From contig JBBEAX010000085.1 in the NCBI GenBank assembly GCA_040882645.1, positions 124,001-188,000 of the forward strand: a stretch of DNA of 64,000 nt. The letters are read 5' to 3'. Below the pieces are notes generated by a model. That model was not told the DNA's origin. It saw nothing but the letters and a program-made list of their open reading frames with translations, and did no database searches. A program made the translations under genes and the position numbers. The DNA comes from JAUYIV01 sp040882645 (GTDB lineage: Bacteria; Actinomycetota; Acidimicrobiia; Spongiisociales; UBA11373). Numbering within the stretch: the first letter of the stretch is position 1; each line of letters begins with the position of its first letter. Shown one piece after another: positions 62,894 through 64,000 of the stretch.

Positions 62894-64000
62894 TCAGGCC
62901 TGCTTTCTCGCCAGGACGGCTGCGGCGAAGCGCTCGCCGCGGTCGGAGTAGGAACGGAACATGTCGAATGAGGCGCATCCGGGGGCGAGCAGCACGGTGT
63001 CCCCAGGCCGGCTGGCGTCATCTGCCGCAGCCACCGCCTCCTCCAGGGTGGCGACGATGGTCACCGGGCCCGCGGTGGCGGCCAACTCGGCGGCGGCCTC
63101 ACCGATGGCAAACACCCGGCGGACATTCGGCTCGAGCGGAAGTCCTCCTACGTCGAGGCCCTTGTTCCGGCCCCCGGCGATCAGGACGACCGGGCCGTGA
63201 TCCCGGATCGCGGCGAGCGCTGCATGGGGGTTGGTCGCCTTCGAGTCGTCGACCCAGGCGACGCCGCTCCAGGTGCCGATCAACTGCCGGCGGTGAGGCC
63301 CGGGAGTGAACTCGGCGACAGCCGAAAGAACCCCGCCGGGCGTGGCCCCCACGTGAAGGGCAGCCTGCGCCGCCGCCGCAACATCGACCAGCATCACCGG
63401 ATCCCGCCGGGGGATCTGCTCGAGCGGGATCTCGAGGCCGGCGACGACCAGCGCGCCGCCTTCGGGTCCCCAGCCCCCTTCGGGACGGGAGCGTCCGCTT
63501 ACCGGCACCCGTTGCGACCGCGCACCGGTGACCAAAGTCGAAGCGCCCTCGTCGTCAGCGTCGTAGATGACGACATCGTCGGGGGTCTGCCGCTCGAGGA
63601 TCCGCGCCTTGGCCGCGGCGTAGGCCTTGAAGGACCCGTGCCAATCGAGATGGTCGGGGGCCACATTGAGCAGCACCGCCGCGTCGGCGTGAAACGTATC
63701 GACGAACCTGAGCTGAAAGGAAGACGCCTCGACCACCACGACATCCCAGTCGTGGCCCACGGCGCCGCAGAGCGGATCGCCGATGTTGCCGGCGGCAGCG
63801 GCATCGAGGCCCGACGACCGCAGCATCCGGGCCGCGAGCTCGGTGACCGTGGTCTTGCCATTCGTGGCCGTTACGGCCACCACCGGGCAGCGGAGGTGTC
63901 GGAATCCGAGTTCCAGCTCGCTCCAGATCGGTACGCCGGATACCAGGGAATCCCGCACCGGCGCCGCATGTTCGGGAACGCCCGGGCTGGTGATCACGAG
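62894..64000 (-). CDS. murD: UDP-N-acetylmuramoylalanine--D-glutamate ligase, N-terminus beyond window edge
   Basis: At least 369 codons of MurD, which adds D-Glu to UDP-MurNAc-L-Ala. The frame is open to the window end, and the visible beginning (VITSPGVPEHAAP) matches a segment well inside MurD, so the first 60-90 residues are missing. The ATP loop AVTATNGKTTVTEL, LLNVAPDHLDWHGSF, WVDDSKATNPHAAL and LLAPGCASFDMFRSYSDRG are intact. It leads the ftsW-murG-murC-murB-ftsQ-ftsZ gene row. Confidence 0.96.
   Translation of the reverse strand, partial: LVITSPGVPEHAAPVRDSLVSGVPIWSELELGFRHLRCPVVAVTATNGKTTVTELAARMLRSSGLDAAAAGNIGDPLCGAVGHDWDVVVVEASSFQLRFVDTFHADAAVLLNVAPDHLDWHGSFKAYAAAKARILERQTPDDVVIYDADDEGASTLVTGARSQRVPVSGRSRPEGGWGPEGGALVVAGLEIPLEQIPRRDPVMLVDVAAAAQAALHVGATPGGVLSAVAEFTPGPHRRQLIGTWSGVAWVDDSKATNPHAALAAIRDHGPVVLIAGGRNKGLDVGGLPLEPNVRRVFAIGEAAAELAATAGPVTIVATLEEAVAAADDASRPGDTVLLAPGCASFDMFRSYSDRGERFAAAVLARKQA

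Overview
The window is high-GC DNA packed with short-spaced, often 4-bp-overlapping genes, many starting with GTG. It looks like a chromosomal scaffold, probably metagenome-derived because it contains a run of exactly 100 N, from an actinobacterium-like organism. The evidence is a dcw cluster with sepF but no ftsA, a T-box leader of the type seen before actinobacterial ileS, a pair of ArsA/GET3-like ATPases like mycobacterial Rv3679/Rv3680, and the uvrC-rapZ-yvcK-pgk-tpiA-secG neighbourhood. A lineage near Acidimicrobiia is my guess; no rRNA is present to test it.

Layout. 1-26.1 kb, all minus strand: read 5'->3' it runs coiled-coil protein, polA, rpsA, a CpaE-like ATPase, coaE, uvrB, tatA, uvrA, a methyltransferase, a tryptophan-rich membrane protein, uvrC, ogt, rapZ, yvcK, pgk, tpiA, an oligopeptide-type binding lipoprotein, gpmA, secG and a second binding lipoprotein cut by the window edge. 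This joins nucleotide excision repair (UvrABC), alkyl-guanine repair, DNA polymerase I, lower glycolysis and protein export. 26.1-32.1 kb: tRNA-Leu(CAA), nadE, an OmpR-type two-component system, ygfZ and ccdA. 32.2-42.3 kb: a CsaA-like protein, MFS, MATE and EamA transporters, nth, several unknown membrane proteins, a double-domain ThyX-like protein and the ArsA-like pair. 42.3-50.0 kb: dnaE, divergent from a DUF2090-type aldolase plus pfkA, then rluD, lspA, a TraR/DksA zinc-finger protein and a DUF167 protein. 50.3-54.0 kb: T-box leader and ileS, whose product carries a C-terminal DUF2188-like domain. 54.1-64.0 kb, minus strand: murD (cut by the window end), ftsW, murG, murC, murB, ftsQ, ftsZ, pgeF, yggS, sepF, yggT, i.e. 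peptidoglycan precursor synthesis and septum assembly.

The most unusual signal is not a protein. At least eleven intergenic sites hold degenerate arrays with a strict 7-nt period in several sequence families (CTTGGCT/CTTGACT, GTTGGCC, GGGAAGC/GGGTAGC, CCAGTCC, GGCGAAA). Most begin at, or within about 10 nt of, the stop codon of the gene upstream in mRNA sense, and many fold into self-complementary stems. They resemble in kind the heptanucleotide STRR repeats known from filamentous cyanobacteria. Other points of interest are a 71-bp tandem array of diverged copies of the uvrA 3' end, interrupted by the assembly gap; a G15/C19 palindrome upstream of dnaE; a double-ThyX protein whose two active-site motifs look complementary; an IleRS-DUF2188 fusion; and a membrane domain that is about 16% tryptophan.
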